From contig NW_022145613.1 of NCBI RefSeq assembly GCF_000002235.5, forward strand, positions 16,058,883-16,122,882: DNA of 64,000 nucleotides, in the 5' to 3' direction. The notes under the pieces were generated by a model. That model searched no databases. It was not told the origin of the DNA and worked only from the letters and a program-made list of their open reading frames with translations. Shown here in pieces: positions 1 through 11,929 of the stretch. The position numbers and the translations under genes are program-made. This stretch comes from Strongylocentrotus purpuratus (taxonomy: Eukaryota; Echinodermata; Echinoidea; Camarodonta; Strongylocentrotidae). How positions within the stretch are numbered: the stretch's first letter is position 1; every line of letters starts with the position of its first letter.

Positions 1-420
1 GATCAAATAGAGCAAAGCAAGTGGCGCGTGAATTGGCGTGGGGTCCAAGGGCAAAGCCCCGGCGGGGACAAGGGGCGGAGCCCCATGAAACTCAGAGTTT
101 TGGGGCATTTAGTAAGGGTAAGATGAGCATATTCGGATACCTTATTTGTGACACTTGCATGCAGGACGCTAATCGGAGTTGGGTCCAGGGGGCGAAGCCC
201 CCAGAAGCTCAGCGGTTTCAGGCATTAACTTACGATCAGATGATCATCCGGGGGTCGCCTTAGAGTCCTTAGTGGGGTGTAGGGGGCGGAGCCCCCGGAA
301 GCTCAGGTGTTTTAGGCATTTAATTATGGTCAGCTGAGCAACCAGGGGCCCGTCTTAGGGCCCTTGGTAGGGGTATGGGGGGCAGAGCCCCGGAAGCTCA
401 GATAAAATCACGCCATTTCA
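1..420. repeat. GC-rich repeat block (GGAAGCTC / GGCATTTAATTACGG units)
   Basis: Irregular direct repeats of roughly 80-110 bp. Each contains a GGCGGAGCCCC-like core, GGAAGCTC, a GTTTTAGGCATT stretch and GGTCAGATGAGCA. The same units recur at 9,680-9,960, 10,250-10,530, 11,930-12,110 and 14,760-15,240, so this is a dispersed family that is internally tandem. Reading frames across it are coincidental. The block is cut by the window edge. Confidence 0.8.
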
Positions 421-960
421 GCAACATATGTTAATTAGTCACTGGTATCGAATTAGAAATAAACCACGTTTGAATTTTATCGGGGGGGGGGGGGAGGGGG
501 GAACTGTCCCAAGTCCCAATTGAGTGAGCATAGTGAACGAGAGGGGTGAAGGTAACGAAAGTAACTACCCGGTAGTACCCCCACAGGTTTTGAAGTTTTG
601 TTGTATTACAAAATTACATTCTTTAGGAAAACTATAGTATGAAAACAAACAATATACTTTTTTTCACACTTCACTTTTCGACAATTTATACTTGAACATT
701 TTGAAGGATATTATACGAGGGAGCATATCTTCCGAGCCAGAAGATTTTTGCATTTGTATTTGTCTAAAAACGCTGCACTCTTGGGCCTCCAAAGCCTAAT
801 AGTGTGTTGCAGTCTTTAGTCAGTATTTGCTGTACATTATTTTTTGCACCTTTTCAAATTTTCCGGGGGGACGATCCCCCCTACAAAAATCGAGGGGGGG
901 ACGTGTCCCCCCGTCCCCCCCCCCCGGGATCGCCGCCTCTGAGCACGATACCAGAATGAC
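421..960. repeat. Dispersed repeat continuing the GC-rich block
   Basis: Begins with the AATTAGAAATAAACCACG segment, then a run of G, then an AT-rich segment. It is closely matched by about 12,120-12,960, including the portion with CACTCTTGGGC and the TTGCAGTCTTTAGTCAGT string. No coding potential was seen. It probably forms one transposable-element family with the preceding block. Confidence 0.7.
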
Positions 961-1019
961 TTTTATCTGCCCATGCGCAAATCCTATTTACGAACTCGCT
1001 TATTAGGCAAAAAAAGAGA

Positions 1020-1225
1020 AAGATTTTGTATCGCCCTTTAGGTGCCAAAACATGGGTCGGTCGGTCGGAAATCTTGTTTTTTTAATTTTTTTTTTACTCC
1101 CTCTTGGGGCTTATATTTCTTAGTTTTGAATGCTTTAATACATTTTCCCCCCTAAAAAGCCGACCGTAGATTTCAAGATTTTTGGGTCGGTCGCAAAAGG
1201 GCAATACAACATCTTTTGTTAAGGC
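1020..1225. repeat. GGTCGGTCG-bearing dispersed repeat
   Basis: Contains GGGTCGGTCGGTCGG near one end and TTTTTGGGTCGGTCGCAAA near the other, around an AT-rich centre. An inverted relative lies at about 40,868-41,095 inside an EXOSC6 intron, with GCGACCGACCCC and GACCGACCGG. This copy abuts the third exon of the downstream peptide gene, about 12 bp beyond its donor site. Confidence 0.6.
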
Positions 1226-1236
1226 CTTACACTTAC

Positions 1237-3899
1237 CGGTGCATTCGGGCGCCTTTAAGATTGTCTTCCCAAAGAACTTGCGATGACAACAATTTTTTTT
1301 CGTGCACGTCTTCACACCTACGTGGAGAGGAGAAAACAAAGTAGAAATGCATTGCGAATAACAGATACCTGTATGCACAGCAACATTGCGTACTTCATGG
1401 AAATGCTCATCCTGTTATTCAGTTGGTGTTGAAGAAAACAGAAAAATAAGAAAAACAGTTCAGTAGAGGTATGAGCACAATTAAAATATATGAGTCGTTG
1501 TTACGACTAAAGGGGAACTCCACCTAGAAATGTGTTCAATAGCGGCGGAAAATGAAAGACAAAACTCATTGAAGGCTTGAGCAAAATGAAAAATAAGAAA
1601 GTTATGATTTTTTTTAATTGCAAACGATCAAACACAAATTGCAACTATGTGAAGTATCTTTCGAAGTCCTCTCATTTTTGCTTGCACAGAAAATATCATC
1701 TATTACCATTTACCTTTTTTGTTTTATTTATAGTTGCTCGTGAAGAAATAATATTTTATCATACATGTATGGCTTGTGTCTTCATTATTTGTAATTATTA
1801 TATCTAGTGGTATGTATGATTTTTTTAAATAGCGGAAAGAGAAATGTATGATTGTTTATTTAGTATACAGAGCAAATGGGAGAGGATATCGCAAGATACA
1901 TCACAGATGTGCCAATTAATGTTTGATTGATAGAAACTTCAATGTTTATAACTTCCTTAGATATTTTCATCCGATTTTTACTGATCTGTTTTTCTCATTT
2001 TCTGCTCTTATTTGAAAAAAGAAAACAAATAACCCAATTTTATTTTCAACCAATCAGGACCGCATATTTGAGACTTGTCTTTATTAATTAAATTTGTTGA
2101 GTTGCGTTTAAACGCATTTTCTCCCCCTTTAATGCAAGATACACCTGTAGCCCGTTACATACCGCTGACGGTGTCGCACGAGGTTACGTCGTTACACTCC
2201 TTTCTGTAGAGCTTCCTAAAAGGGTTCCATAATTCCTCCATCACTGTAATGAAATTCAAGGAGAGGCCGTTGATTCCTGATTTCTTCATACACTGTTGGC
2301 CATAAAGTTGGAATGATTTCTTTCGTACCTCTTTTTTATGAAATGATTATGGCAATAATGATAATGATATTCGGTTCTTGTATATCGCGTATCACATTTA
2401 AACGTCTCTATGCGCTTCCAAATTTGGACATTTTCGCCCCGACTTTAGCTGTGCTGCCATTACGACGCTCTAGCATTTCAAGGAATTGATTCCTGCCAGG
2501 TACCCATTTACCTCACCTGGGTCGACTGGGGCAAATGTAGATTAATGTCTTGAGAAGGACATTAGTGCCGCGATGGGACTCGAACCGCGGACCTTGTGAT
2601 CCGCAGTCCGGTGACATATCCACTCGACCACGACACCTCCACAATGTGGTTTATTCTTGATAGATGAAAATGATATCTTCTCAGAACTTTGCAGATGAAT
2701 CTAAACAGTCGTATAGAGATTGATCAATAAAGTTCTGAGTCAGAAGATATCTCTCCACTTAATCTATCGAGAATAAACCATAGTAGCCCCCGAAATTGTT
2801 TAAATGTTTTTTCCCTGGTGACAATCATGTCATGAAAAGTAGTAAGAACTTCATGGGCAACTGTGATTTTGTTATTACAACCGGCGATTGAAACGTTATT
2901 TATCTTATTCATTTTATTCAGTTAATTTCCAAGAACATAACATCAAACGACGACATACATAGACAAAGATATCATGAATGATTACAATAATACTAAAAGA
3001 AATCAGAACAACAACCAGAGCCAGGGAGTGCCAAAAGACATCTCTTTCTTTAAAGGCTCTCCACTTTGTTGTTGGAAATTTCAATTCACTTCGTATGAAC
3101 CTTTTCGGAATGTAAAAATTGTCCTACACGATTTACCTTATGAACATTTTACAAAATTAATGTTAAACATAAAACTTTCATTCATATGCAAAATAATAAT
3201 TGTTAAATTAAATTGTTTCTATTTATTTTACCACGTATATATTTAAAAAAAAAGAATTGGTTACGTTTCTAAAACAGTTTTTTGATGATGCTAAAGATGT
3301 TGATGATAAAAATAGTAATGATAATGATAATAATGACTGAATATTTATACTGCACATAGAAACAAAGTATTAGGCGCATTATAAATGTGAGCTATTATTA
3401 TGATATCTATAAGGCGCCACTAAAAATCAAACTCTGAAGGTGCACTTGTGAAGAAAACAATCAAAATAAATTCAGATATTATTATAAGTAAATGTACCAG
3501 TTGATATTGAACTTATTGAACTTATACTAACGAAATCCATGTCAGGTAAAAAAATAAATGCTTATATTTGGGTGGTTATGCGCCCAACCACCTCGAGGAC
3601 AATTTCCTGTCCAACTTGGGTGATTTTTGCACAAGTTAAAGATGACCTTGATCGGGCAAGACATAACCCAAATTGGGAATCTAATTGCCCAAATTTGGTC
3701 GGTCATTACCCTCATGGTGGGCAATTTTTAAAAACCCAATAACATTCACATTGTGTGGACTCATAGTGTGAGGTAATTGTTTGAGATTGAATGTACGATT
3801 CTTCTTACCGGCATCATCGACCTCGAAAGATTCAGCCATGGAGTATGATAGCACCATAGCTACCACCAGGAAGACCAAGGATGCGCTCCTGAGATCCAT
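1237..3899 (-). CDS. Strongylocin-like cysteine-rich secreted peptide precursor, copy 1 (spliced, last exon not found)
   Basis: Three minus-strand coding exons: 3809-3899, 2163-2243 and 1237-1317. All have GT donors and AG acceptors and all join in phase 1. Exon 1 starts at a good ATG and encodes a hydrophobic signal peptide of about 22 residues (MDLRSASLVF start) followed by an acidic propeptide (ESFEVDDA). Exon 2 adds MEEL and then a basic segment starting WNPF with two cysteines. Exon 3 adds four more. The spacing is C-x5-C-x8-C-x4-CC-x14-C. Such a precursor, acidic pro-segment followed by a six-cysteine cationic peptide, fits sea-urchin strongylocin antimicrobial peptides of coelomocytes; the Trp at the likely mature start recalls strongylocin 2, from memory. 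Exon 3 ends at a strong donor (GGTAAGTG), so a short fourth exon is expected; a repeat abuts it. If unspliced, the frame runs into that repeat to 1,094. Gene structure is well supported; the family name is inference. Confidence 0.78.
2480..2637. repeat. tRNA-like/SINE-type repeat in intron 1 of peptide gene copy 1
   Basis: Holds GGGACTCGAACCGCGG, which on the minus strand reads as a Pol III B-box-like GGTTCGAGTCCC, together with CCAGGTACCCATTTACCTCACCTGG and CATATCCACTCGACCACGAC. Relatives occur at 7,425-7,575, 25,640-25,800 and 30,265-30,600. No full tRNA cloverleaf is present. Confidence 0.6.
2646..2780. repeat. Short foldback (palindromic) element
   Basis: An inverted repeat pairs TGGTTTATTCTTGATAGAT on the left with ATCTATCGAGAATAAACCA on the right. 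Inner complementarity continues through ATATCTTCT and CAGAAC. About 134 bp, with no coding content and no clear target duplication. It lies in intron 1 of peptide gene copy 1. Confidence 0.65.
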
Positions 3900-4290
3900 A
3901 TTGAAGTTGAGTAGGTTTGAACTAGTCTTTGGACAACTCCTAAGAAAACTTGCGAACGCTCACTGACTGACTGAGAGATCACTACACGACCGAGATCTAT
4001 ATAGGACAGAATAGCCACTCAGTAGATTACGTCCTTCTTTATAATAATTGAAGATCGGGTTAGGAACAGAAGGGCTATCATCTATTTTGATGTTTAAGAA
4101 TGATGGATGGAAGATCCTGGATGATCATTTCTTGATGACTGTGCCATACGGTCACTGTCTGAAAGGGAATAGATACATGATTAATTCATCCTCTGCATGA
4201 ATATCCGTGCAACTTAAGTCCAATTCAAATCAGTCAGGTATATTGATTGAAGGGCGATACTTATGATGGTAGTGGAGTCTCAACGCCATG
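3900..4290 (-). promoter_or_regulatory. Promoter and 5' flank of peptide gene copy 1
   Basis: A CTATATAG TATA-like box lies at 3,997-4,004, about 100 bp upstream of the ATG, which suggests initiation near 3,970 with a short 5' UTR. Further upstream, TGACTGTGCCATACGG (4,136-4,151) and surrounding bases are conserved upstream of copy 2 (21,813-21,828). The 5' UTR parts (ACTTGCGAACG, TGACTGAGAGATCACT) are also shared. The TATA box itself is not conserved in copy 2. Confidence 0.55.
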
Positions 4291-5550
4291 TTTAGCACAT
4301 TTCGACCGCTGGTGCTCCTTTACTATTACCACGGTATTATCAGGGCGGCGATAAGTTACAAGGATAGGATGAATTGGTCATGTATCTGTCCAGGCCTGTC
4401 TAGACAAAAGACCGTATGGCACAGTCAAAGGCGGCTTTATCCCTATGCCAATCCTCCCCCGATATCTCTGCCCCTCCCTTTAGCTCTCTTCCTTTTTCTT
4501 TCTTTCCCGCTTGTTCACAACGTTCCCATTTTGTCTTTCTATGTCTTATTTAATTTAATTTTGAATAGCTTTATTTGTCTTATTGCGTTTTTCTTATTTA
4601 CTTTCCTTTCTCTGAGGTACCTTTTCTCTCTTCTTACTTGGTTTCCTTGCAATTACTCTTTCTTCCTTACAAGTAGCGCTAAATTAAGCACTGATCCTTT
4701 TATTTAATTTGTATACATTCGGTTATGCTGACGAAAGCACAGAACTTTTCCCTTATTTCATTATTGTTAACGTTAATATTTAGTAAAATACGTTAATTAA
4801 AGATAACCATCGCATAATCATATGCTTATGTAAATGCCTTATGCTTATTCAGATATCCTAATTGATATAAACGACCATTAATTGGGACCTATATAATGCA
4901 AGCTTTGCTTTGTAGTAGATCCCCAACTTTATTTAGCCTTTAATGTATCAATCATACTTATGATTATTCCATAACTGTATGTTTTGTCATAACTATTACC
5001 ATGTACATTATGTTCCCAATATTGTATGTTCAGTTCTAATCATTACCATGAATGTTATGTCAACTATGTTGTTTTCGATAAAGTGGAAACGAATAAACTT
5101 GACAAAAACAAACAAACTACCGGGTAACCATTGACCTCATTTAGGAGGAGTGTGGTAAATGTAGAGTAATGCAGCGTTTTTTCAACCTTTTTTTTATAGT
5201 CACGGCACCCTTTTAAGAAATAAAAGTTTTTGTGTCCACCTCGATCCCAAATATTTTGTAATTTTTAATGTTATAATGCTGTAATTTTTTTTTTGGATGT
5301 GAAATAAACTGAACTTGAACTTGAAATACATCACAGAAGATTTTGCATCGCTCTGGCACTCTTCAAGTGCCATATACGCACATTCGGGCACATTTCTTTC
5401 TAAATTTTGCGAACGAGCGAAGCGAACGTTAAAAAAGGGCGTTTTTTAAATGGTTAACAAAATATTAAGTAATCAACACCCAGATAAGATTTGGAATAAG
5501 CGTTTTTCAAAATTGTTCAAAATTGTTAATATAAATAAAAGGACATCTGA
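4291..5550. other. Gene-free interval
   Basis: AT-rich unique-looking sequence with a pyrimidine-rich stretch at 4,450-4,700 whose open frame has a low-complexity Leu/Phe/Ser composition. No recognisable exon, RNA or transposon was seen. Confidence 0.5.
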
Positions 5551-5610
5551 GCCGCTAAAGGGACTCGAACCGCGTACCGTGTGGTTCACATTTCAGAGAC
5601 TTATACAATG
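5551..5610 (-). repeat. Fragment of tRNA-like repeat
   Basis: GGGACTCGAACCGCG with GTACCGTGTGGTTC resembles the T-arm/B-box half of a tRNA-derived repeat on the minus strand. The other half and an acceptor stem are absent. Confidence 0.4.
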
Positions 5611-5699
5611 GAAAACAACACCTCTACATCTCTGTAACTCGATATCATCAACAAAATACAAAGGTCGCTCGTTTTAAGGGGTCGGCACGAGTCAGATGT

Positions 5700-5880
5700 G
5701 ACGCCCCTCCCCCAATCCGTCAGTGAAATCGAAGACACAATCAATCCATTCTCTGCATATTATATCCTTGTAAGGTAACTCCAATTCAGATCAGTTATGA
5801 GTATTGAAAGAGATATCATCTACAAAAAGGATATATGCGCCCATGTTATGTGGAGTATAGTTATGATAGATTGGATTAGA
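5700..5880 (-). repeat. Relic of the peptide-gene upstream flank
   Basis: Diverged but alignable with 4,140-4,290: shared CTCTGCAT, TCCAATTCA-ATCAGT, a TATTGA segment and CGCCATGTT-like bases in the same order. No signal-peptide exon lies beside it; a tRNA-like fragment occupies that place. It may be the remains of a third member of the peptide family. Confidence 0.4.
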
Positions 5881-6766
5881 ATATTAATACCCACCTTTTG
5901 ATGACACTGTTCTCTTCATCAACCCAATTTTCTATAGGCGAGAACCGTGGACAATCCAACCCTTGTAATAAGTTCATTTGAATGAAAGCAGGACTAAACA
6001 GAGTTACAGAAAGGCGAAAGTTTAAAATAAATCGGACGAATAATAGGAAAATTATGAATGTTTGACATATGAGTTCACTACAGCTATGCGAATCTCAAAT
6101 TGACAATTGTGTAAGTGGATTGTGACGTAGTGACGGATAACTCTCCCGATTGTCGTGTACAAAATTATCACTTATTTCTGTTTTTCTCCCAAGGGCATTC
6201 ATCCTTGGGCACTAATCAAAATTTATTATGGAGAGTATGTTATTAACAGGTCCTCTAAGAAGAAAAGACCATTTCGAGTAAAAACGTTTATGAGGGGATT
6301 AATTGCCCTTGAGTTGATTTTCGAAAGTCTTTGCAATCCCAAACAGCTGAAATTGTAAATATGTTTTTAGTCGCGTGGCTCCCGGCTAAAGTTGATAACA
6401 GCCCCTCCCTTTTCAGCTTGTGATCTCCATCTCTCTTTCCTCAGCGAGAGAGAGAGAGAGAGCATGTAGTGGTCCCAAGCCCCTCCCAAATGATTCCTTT
6501 CAAACTATACCGATTAAAAACAAATGTAGCCCTGTATATGCTGGGTATTTTGAATGCGAATGTGGCTCTCTCACCCTCCTTTCTCCGTCTGGCGCGATGT
6601 GTCCTCCTCCCCCCCCCCCCCTTCCCCTTTTCATCCCTCTCCCCACCCCTCTCCCCCTATTTTCTCTCTCTCTTTCTTTCTTCTTCAATCAGTCATTCAA
6701 TTTACCTCTATCACTCTTGCCTTTTATTTATATACTACCTCTACATGTTCACTTATCCCTCTCGGC

Positions 6767-6802
<36 letters not shown>

Positions 6803-7424
6803 TCTTGGGTCGAACCATGTCTCCTTCATTGAACAGACCACGGAAACTCTTCAGAAACTCCTCCTCAGAATCAAATAAGTTAATAAACAGGCCTGTAGAG
6901 CTTATAATCAGGATAATCGAATAGTACCATACGGATGGATTCTTCCCTTTCAACCAATCAATCAAATTTAAGATCATATTAACCGGATTCTAATCGAACA
7001 TACGGCAGGGTATAACAGATAACATTTCGGATATCTTTGACAGATTTCTCCATCAATAAATTGTCGCACTCATAATCGAGTGATTGGAAATACCACTGTG
7101 ACCGTTTATAAGTCTATGGTAATAGTATACCGCAATATAATTTCAGATATTTTTGATGGCCTACATATCATTTTTAGTGCCATATTATAGGTTCTACGTT
7201 TTACCCATTTTTAGATGGGATGTAATAATGTTAATAAATCTGGATTTATGTAGGGCTAAATACGAAATACTGTCTCTCTAAGCGCTTAAAGGTATAGACC
7301 AGTATGGGAAATGGTCTCTAGATTAATTCACGCACAGTGTGCACCATCTCCCCTGCCTGCGGATTTGACCTACCATCTGGTCACCGTAAGGGCATATGGC
7401 AATAACAATCACAAGGACTCTCGT
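5881..7424. other. Gene-free interval with low-complexity tracts
   Basis: Contains (GA)n at about 6,444-6,462, a C-run plus CT-rich stretch at 6,600-6,700, and C-run plus (CT)n at 6,770-6,802. Several frames stay open across these tracts, but their Pro/Leu/Ser composition follows from the repeats. No gene was recognised. Confidence 0.5.
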
Positions 7425-7575
7425 CATCCTATCGGGTACCCATATCTCTATAGGCTATAGAGTGACAAATGTGGATTTAATGCCTTTTTAAGGACATAAG
7501 TGCCGTTCCGGGGATCAAAACTTTGCACTTCATTTTCATTCAAGTGCTCAAAGCACTCGACTATGACACATCTAA
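7425..7575. repeat. Diverged copy of the tRNA-like repeat
   Basis: GGGTACCCATATCTCT, GTGACAAATGTGGATTTAATG, AAGGACATAAGTGCCG and CACTCGACTATGACACATC follow the same order as the repeat at 2,480-2,637, with more substitutions. Confidence 0.5.
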
Positions 7576-8194
7576 AAGTGCATGTGCTTTGAATAGGTGA
7601 GCACACTTGTCGTACCTACTCAATTTTTGGTTAAATTTCATATTTTCATTTCAAACTTCTTAAAGCACGAGTATAGTGTCATAACATTATGGCCCAACAA
7701 TGTTTCATTACATACTATTTCAAGCTAAAAATCAATTTATTAATCGTCTTCTTATCTTAAAGCCCCTCTAAAGTGTTGTGAGCATGGGTGTCGATCCCGG
7801 GGGGGATGGGGGGCGGGGGGATATATCCCCCCCCCAATATTTCAGGTGGGGGGATGGCCTGTACAATCATCCCCCCCCCCCATAATTCACCATCAAAAAA
7901 AAAAAAAAAAATGAAGAGAAAAATTAAGGATGAGAGCCCGATGAGAGTAGTTAATGGTTATTACTCGCAAGATGACCATCAATATACACATTTTGCTATC
8001 TCATTTTCATAATACATACATATAAACGAAGTAAATAAGACAACCGTACATGAGACAAGAAAAAAATGAATTCTCGCTTATACGGCTTCATCAGGAATTG
8101 ATGAATTTATTCAATTTGTTCAATCAACAGCATCATAGAAATGCAGTGCGCCAAATGCAAAGACGCAGCGTTAAAAAGCAACGAGCTAAATGTT

Positions 8195-8540
8195 ATGCTA
8201 CGGTCACAAATGTTCATACGAACGATTCGTTCGTACGAATCTCCCTGTTCCTACGAATTTCAGAGTTCGTAGAGATTCGCAGATGGTGCATAGTTTCTTA
8301 CGTCCTTCTTACGGAGTTCGTACGAACGCCGTTTAATTCGCGAGAACAACTCAAGACCTTCTTGAGAAACGAAGTGATTTTCGGTTATACAATGGCCCCA
8401 GAGTTCGTACGTTTTCGTAAGAACGCCTTGTGTTCTTCTTACGTCAGACTTACGCCAATCTTATGAGTTTTGTTCTCGCAAGGTGTTCGTACGTTTAACT
8501 CACGGCATTCACAAGTCATTCGTAAGAAGATCTTACAAAA
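8195..8540. repeat. TTACGAA/TTCGTACGAA-rich repeat element
   Basis: Dense copies of TTCGTACGAA, ACGAACG and CTTACG in both orientations, with GCTACGGTCACAAATG at the left. A second block of the same kind is at 16,085-16,535, where the mirrored end GTATTTGTGACC occurs. The short palindromic modules suggest a foldback-type non-autonomous transposon rather than coding sequence. Confidence 0.6.
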
Positions 8541-8872
8541 AAAAACCTATTTGGTCGGGTTGCAAAAAAAAACGCTGCCGTATACTGTCGAAAATTCTAT
8601 GACTGTTGAAAGTTTGATATTACACGATGACAGTATTACCAAGAAGACTACAACTGCAACTGCAACTCCATAAAATGTTTCTTGAACTTGCTGTTAGCAT
8701 ATCTGTTACTTCCTTTATTATAAAAGCAGTCATGTTAACCGAAGAAGTCAACAAGGTTTTGCTCTGTGGTGGCATCAAAGTCATAGGACTGCTTCTCCTT
8801 TCTTAGTTTCATCGCCGTCAAACTGCCGTCTTGATGGTTCTCCCTCCTCCTCGTCGTCGTCATCTTCCACCA

Positions 8873-9404
8873 GGCGCGGATCCAGGATTTCTTAGGGGGG
8901 GGGGGGCCCAAATTTGAAATTATGCGAGCCAAATATTGGTACGTAATGGTGACCAGCAGTGACGTAATGCAGGGGGATGTAGGGAGGGGTGAGTTTCCCC
9001 CCTCCCTCCTCTGCAAAGCGCGGAAGCTATATATGACGTTTCATTAAAGTATTAGAGAAAGAATACAAGTCGTTGTACCGTTCTCGACTCTTAATCCTTC
9101 TCTTAATTCACCCCCCCCCCTCCGCGCAGCGCGGAAGCTTTGACGTTTCATTAAACTATTATTGAAAGAAGACGATTCGTTATAGCGTTCTCGAAAATTA
9201 TCCTCGTTTGAATGCAATTTTCCTCTCCCGCGTGAAGCGCGGAAACTTTTACGTTTCATTAAATCATTGACGAAAGAAAACGATTCGTTGTACCGTTCTC
9301 GACTCTTAATCCTTGTCTTAATTCAGCCCCCCTCCCCCCCCCCCCCGTCTCGCGCGAAGCGCGGAAGCTTTTACGTTTCATTAAATCATTGGAGAAAGAA
9401 AGCG
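8873..9404. repeat. CAGGCGCGGATCC terminus followed by array of ~115-bp units
   Basis: Starts with CAGGCGCGGATCCAGG, a transposon terminus also seen at 13,865 and near-identical to the 44,184 end, then a G run. Tandem units of about 115 bp follow, each with GCGCGGAAGCTTT, ACGTTTCATTAAA, GAAAGAAGACGATTCGTTG, TACCGTTCTCGACTC and a C run. The inverse orientation of the array is at 16,890-17,815. Confidence 0.7.
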
Positions 9405-10558
9405 ATTCGTTGAATCGTTCTCGACTCTTAATCCTTGTCTTAATTCAGTCCCCCCCCCCCCCCTCCGCGAAGCGCGGACGCTTTGACGATTCATTAAATT
9501 ATTAGAGATAGAAGACGAATCGTTGTACCGTTCTCTATACTCTTAATTCTTGTCTGAATTTCAAAGATGTCTTTTGTCTGCTACTTTTTCTCCCTACGTC
9601 CTCTTCCTTTCCTCTCCTCTCTATTTTTTTCTACCCCCCCCCCCCCCTGGCTACGCGCCTACGGTCAGATAAACAAATTTTGATACCTTGTCCGACCCGA
9701 GAAGCTCAGGGGTTTTAGGCATTTGATTACGGTCAGATGAACATATTTTTATACCTTATTTGTGACACTGGCAGGACACTAATTGGCGTGAGGTCCAGCG
9801 GGCGAAGCCCCCAGAAAACAGGGGTTTTAGGCATTACATTTCTGTCAGATTAGCATCCAGGGGAGTCTAGGGCGGGGTGCAAGGGACGGAACCCCGGAAG
9901 CTCAGGGGTTTTTAGGCGTTTAATTTCGGTCAGATGAGCAGCTAGTTAACTATTCTTTCTCTCTTTATTTCTATTTCTCTTTATTCGTTGAATCGTTCTC
10001 GACTCTTAATCCTTGTCTTAATTCAGTCCCCCCCCCCCTCCGCGAAGCGCGGACGCTTTGACGATTCATTAAATTATTAGAGATAGAAGACGAATCGTTG
10101 TACCGTTCTCTATACTCTTAATTCTTGTCTGAATTTCAAAGATGTCTTTTGTCTGCTACTTTTTCTCCCTACGTCCTCTTCCTTTCCTCTCCTCTCTATT
10201 TTTTTCTACCCCCCCCCCCCCCCTGGCTACGCGCCTACGGTCAGATAAACAAATTTTGATACCTTGTCCGACCCGAGAAGCTCAGGGGTTTTAGGCATTT
10301 GATTACGGTCAGATGAACATATTTTTATACCTTATTTGTGACACTGGCAGGACACTAATTGGCGTGAGGTCCAGCGGGCGAAGCCCCCAGAAAACAGGGG
10401 TTTTAGGCATTACATTTCTGTCAGATTAGCATCCAGGGGAGTCTAGGCGGGGTGCAAGGGACGGAACCCCGGAAGCTCAGGGGTTTTTAGGCGTTTAATT
10501 TCGGTCAGATGAGCAGCTAGTTAACTATTCTTTCTCTCTTTATTTCTATTTCTCTTTA
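9405..10558. repeat. Near-perfect 578-bp tandem duplication
   Basis: Copy 1 (9,405-9,982) and copy 2 (9,983-10,558) both start ATTCGTTGAATCGTTC and end CTATTTCTCTTTA. They appear to differ only by a few indels, such as GTCTAGGGCGGG versus GTCTAGGCGGG and C-run lengths. Each includes one array unit and the GC-rich GGAAGCTC block. It is a recent local duplication or an assembly artefact. Confidence 0.8.
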
Positions 10559-11534
10559 CTATACCTTTTAAAAAAAAAGTGGAGGGGAGGGGGGGGGGGG
10601 GGGGGGGGGGGGGGAGCTCGAGGCTTGCGATTCCAGCCGATCCCCGGGCCCTAACTTTTCTCAAGAATCATATTTCTTGCCTGGATGTAAATTTAGGAAC
10701 TTGTCATTTTCCAACAAACGCATACAAAAGTATAATTTACTAAAAACTGAGGAAAAATCTCGGAAAGAATTCAGCATTATTTGTAAGCCACCGTTATGGA
10801 ATTAGAAATTTACCACGTTTGAATTTGAATTCCCCCAAGCCCCCCCCCCCTATCAGTACGCCAGTGCCCCCCTTTTCTTCTTTCTCTTTTTTATTCTTTC
10901 CCTTTCTCTCCTCCTTAAGGTTTGCCGAGGGGGGTGGGGGGCAAGGGCCTTTCGGTCCCCACCCCGATCCACACGTTGTTGGCGGGATTAACCGGAACTG
11001 ATCTCACGTTCTTTTCACCCTTTTCTTTTCTTCTTCCTCTTTTTTGTTCCCTTTTAGCTCTCCTCTTTCCCTTTTTCTTCTATCTCTCTTTGTTATAGCG
11101 GGGGCGGGGGAGGTAAGGGCCTTTTGCCCCTCCTCGATCCACCGGGGAAAATTGCAAATGATATCCCCTTTCTTTTCTTTTCTTCTTTTTCCTTCCCTTT
11201 ATCTCCTCTTACCCTTTCCCTTTCCTTCCTTTTCTCTTTTTTTTTTATTAGAGGGGGGGGGGGGGTGCAACAGCCTGGGAGGCAAGGCCCTTTCGCCCCC
11301 CCCCCCGATCTCCTTCTTCACCCGTTTCTTTTCTTCTTCCTCTTCTTTTTTCTGGCGCTACACCTCTTACAAAAACAAAATGCAAAAATATCCAAAAAGA
11401 GAGGACTGCAATGGGGAACTTTGATTTAAGCTACGCGACCATTATTCTCTCAATTCCTTTCACATTGTATCTCATAACCATGAGAATTGCCAAGCTATTG
11501 TATACGTTATTTCGTTACACGAACAAACACAAAC

Positions 11535-11577
<43 letters not shown>

Positions 11578-11929
11578 CACACACACACAAGATCATAACC
11601 TGCACGAGTCTACAAGGTGTGAGAAAACTCTGATTCAGGAAAGAATGCAAGGGTGAAAGTAAAAGCGAAAAAAGTGGACACTCTCACATGGCTTCCATGG
11701 ATGCCGTCTTTGTTCTCTTTTTGCCTTCTTCTTACTCCTTGACCGTTCGCGCATATTTTTTTTTACAAAACTGTTTAGCCATATATAGTTCATGTGCAAG
11801 CACGTATACCCAGGGAAGAGAAGGTAATAGAAAAGGGAAAACAAAAAAATACATAAGGAGAGTGCAGAGGATATGGAGAAAGAAAGACAAAGAAATACAT
11901 AAGAAATACATAACGGAAGGGCTTTTAGG
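10559..11929. repeat. Low-complexity region with homopolymers and (CA)n
   Basis: A long G run lies near 10,588-10,615. Three successive T/C-rich segments follow, each next to G- or C-runs with GGGCAAGGCC-like strings (10,860-11,330). A (CA)n microsatellite is at about 11,532-11,590. Open frames here read as Phe/Leu/Ser/Pro or His/Thr repeats and are not supported as genes. Confidence 0.6.

Noticed and set aside
6420..6977. Overlapping ~150-codon frames
   Set aside because: Low-complexity translation of (GA)n, C-runs and (CT)n; no conserved domain and no splice logic.
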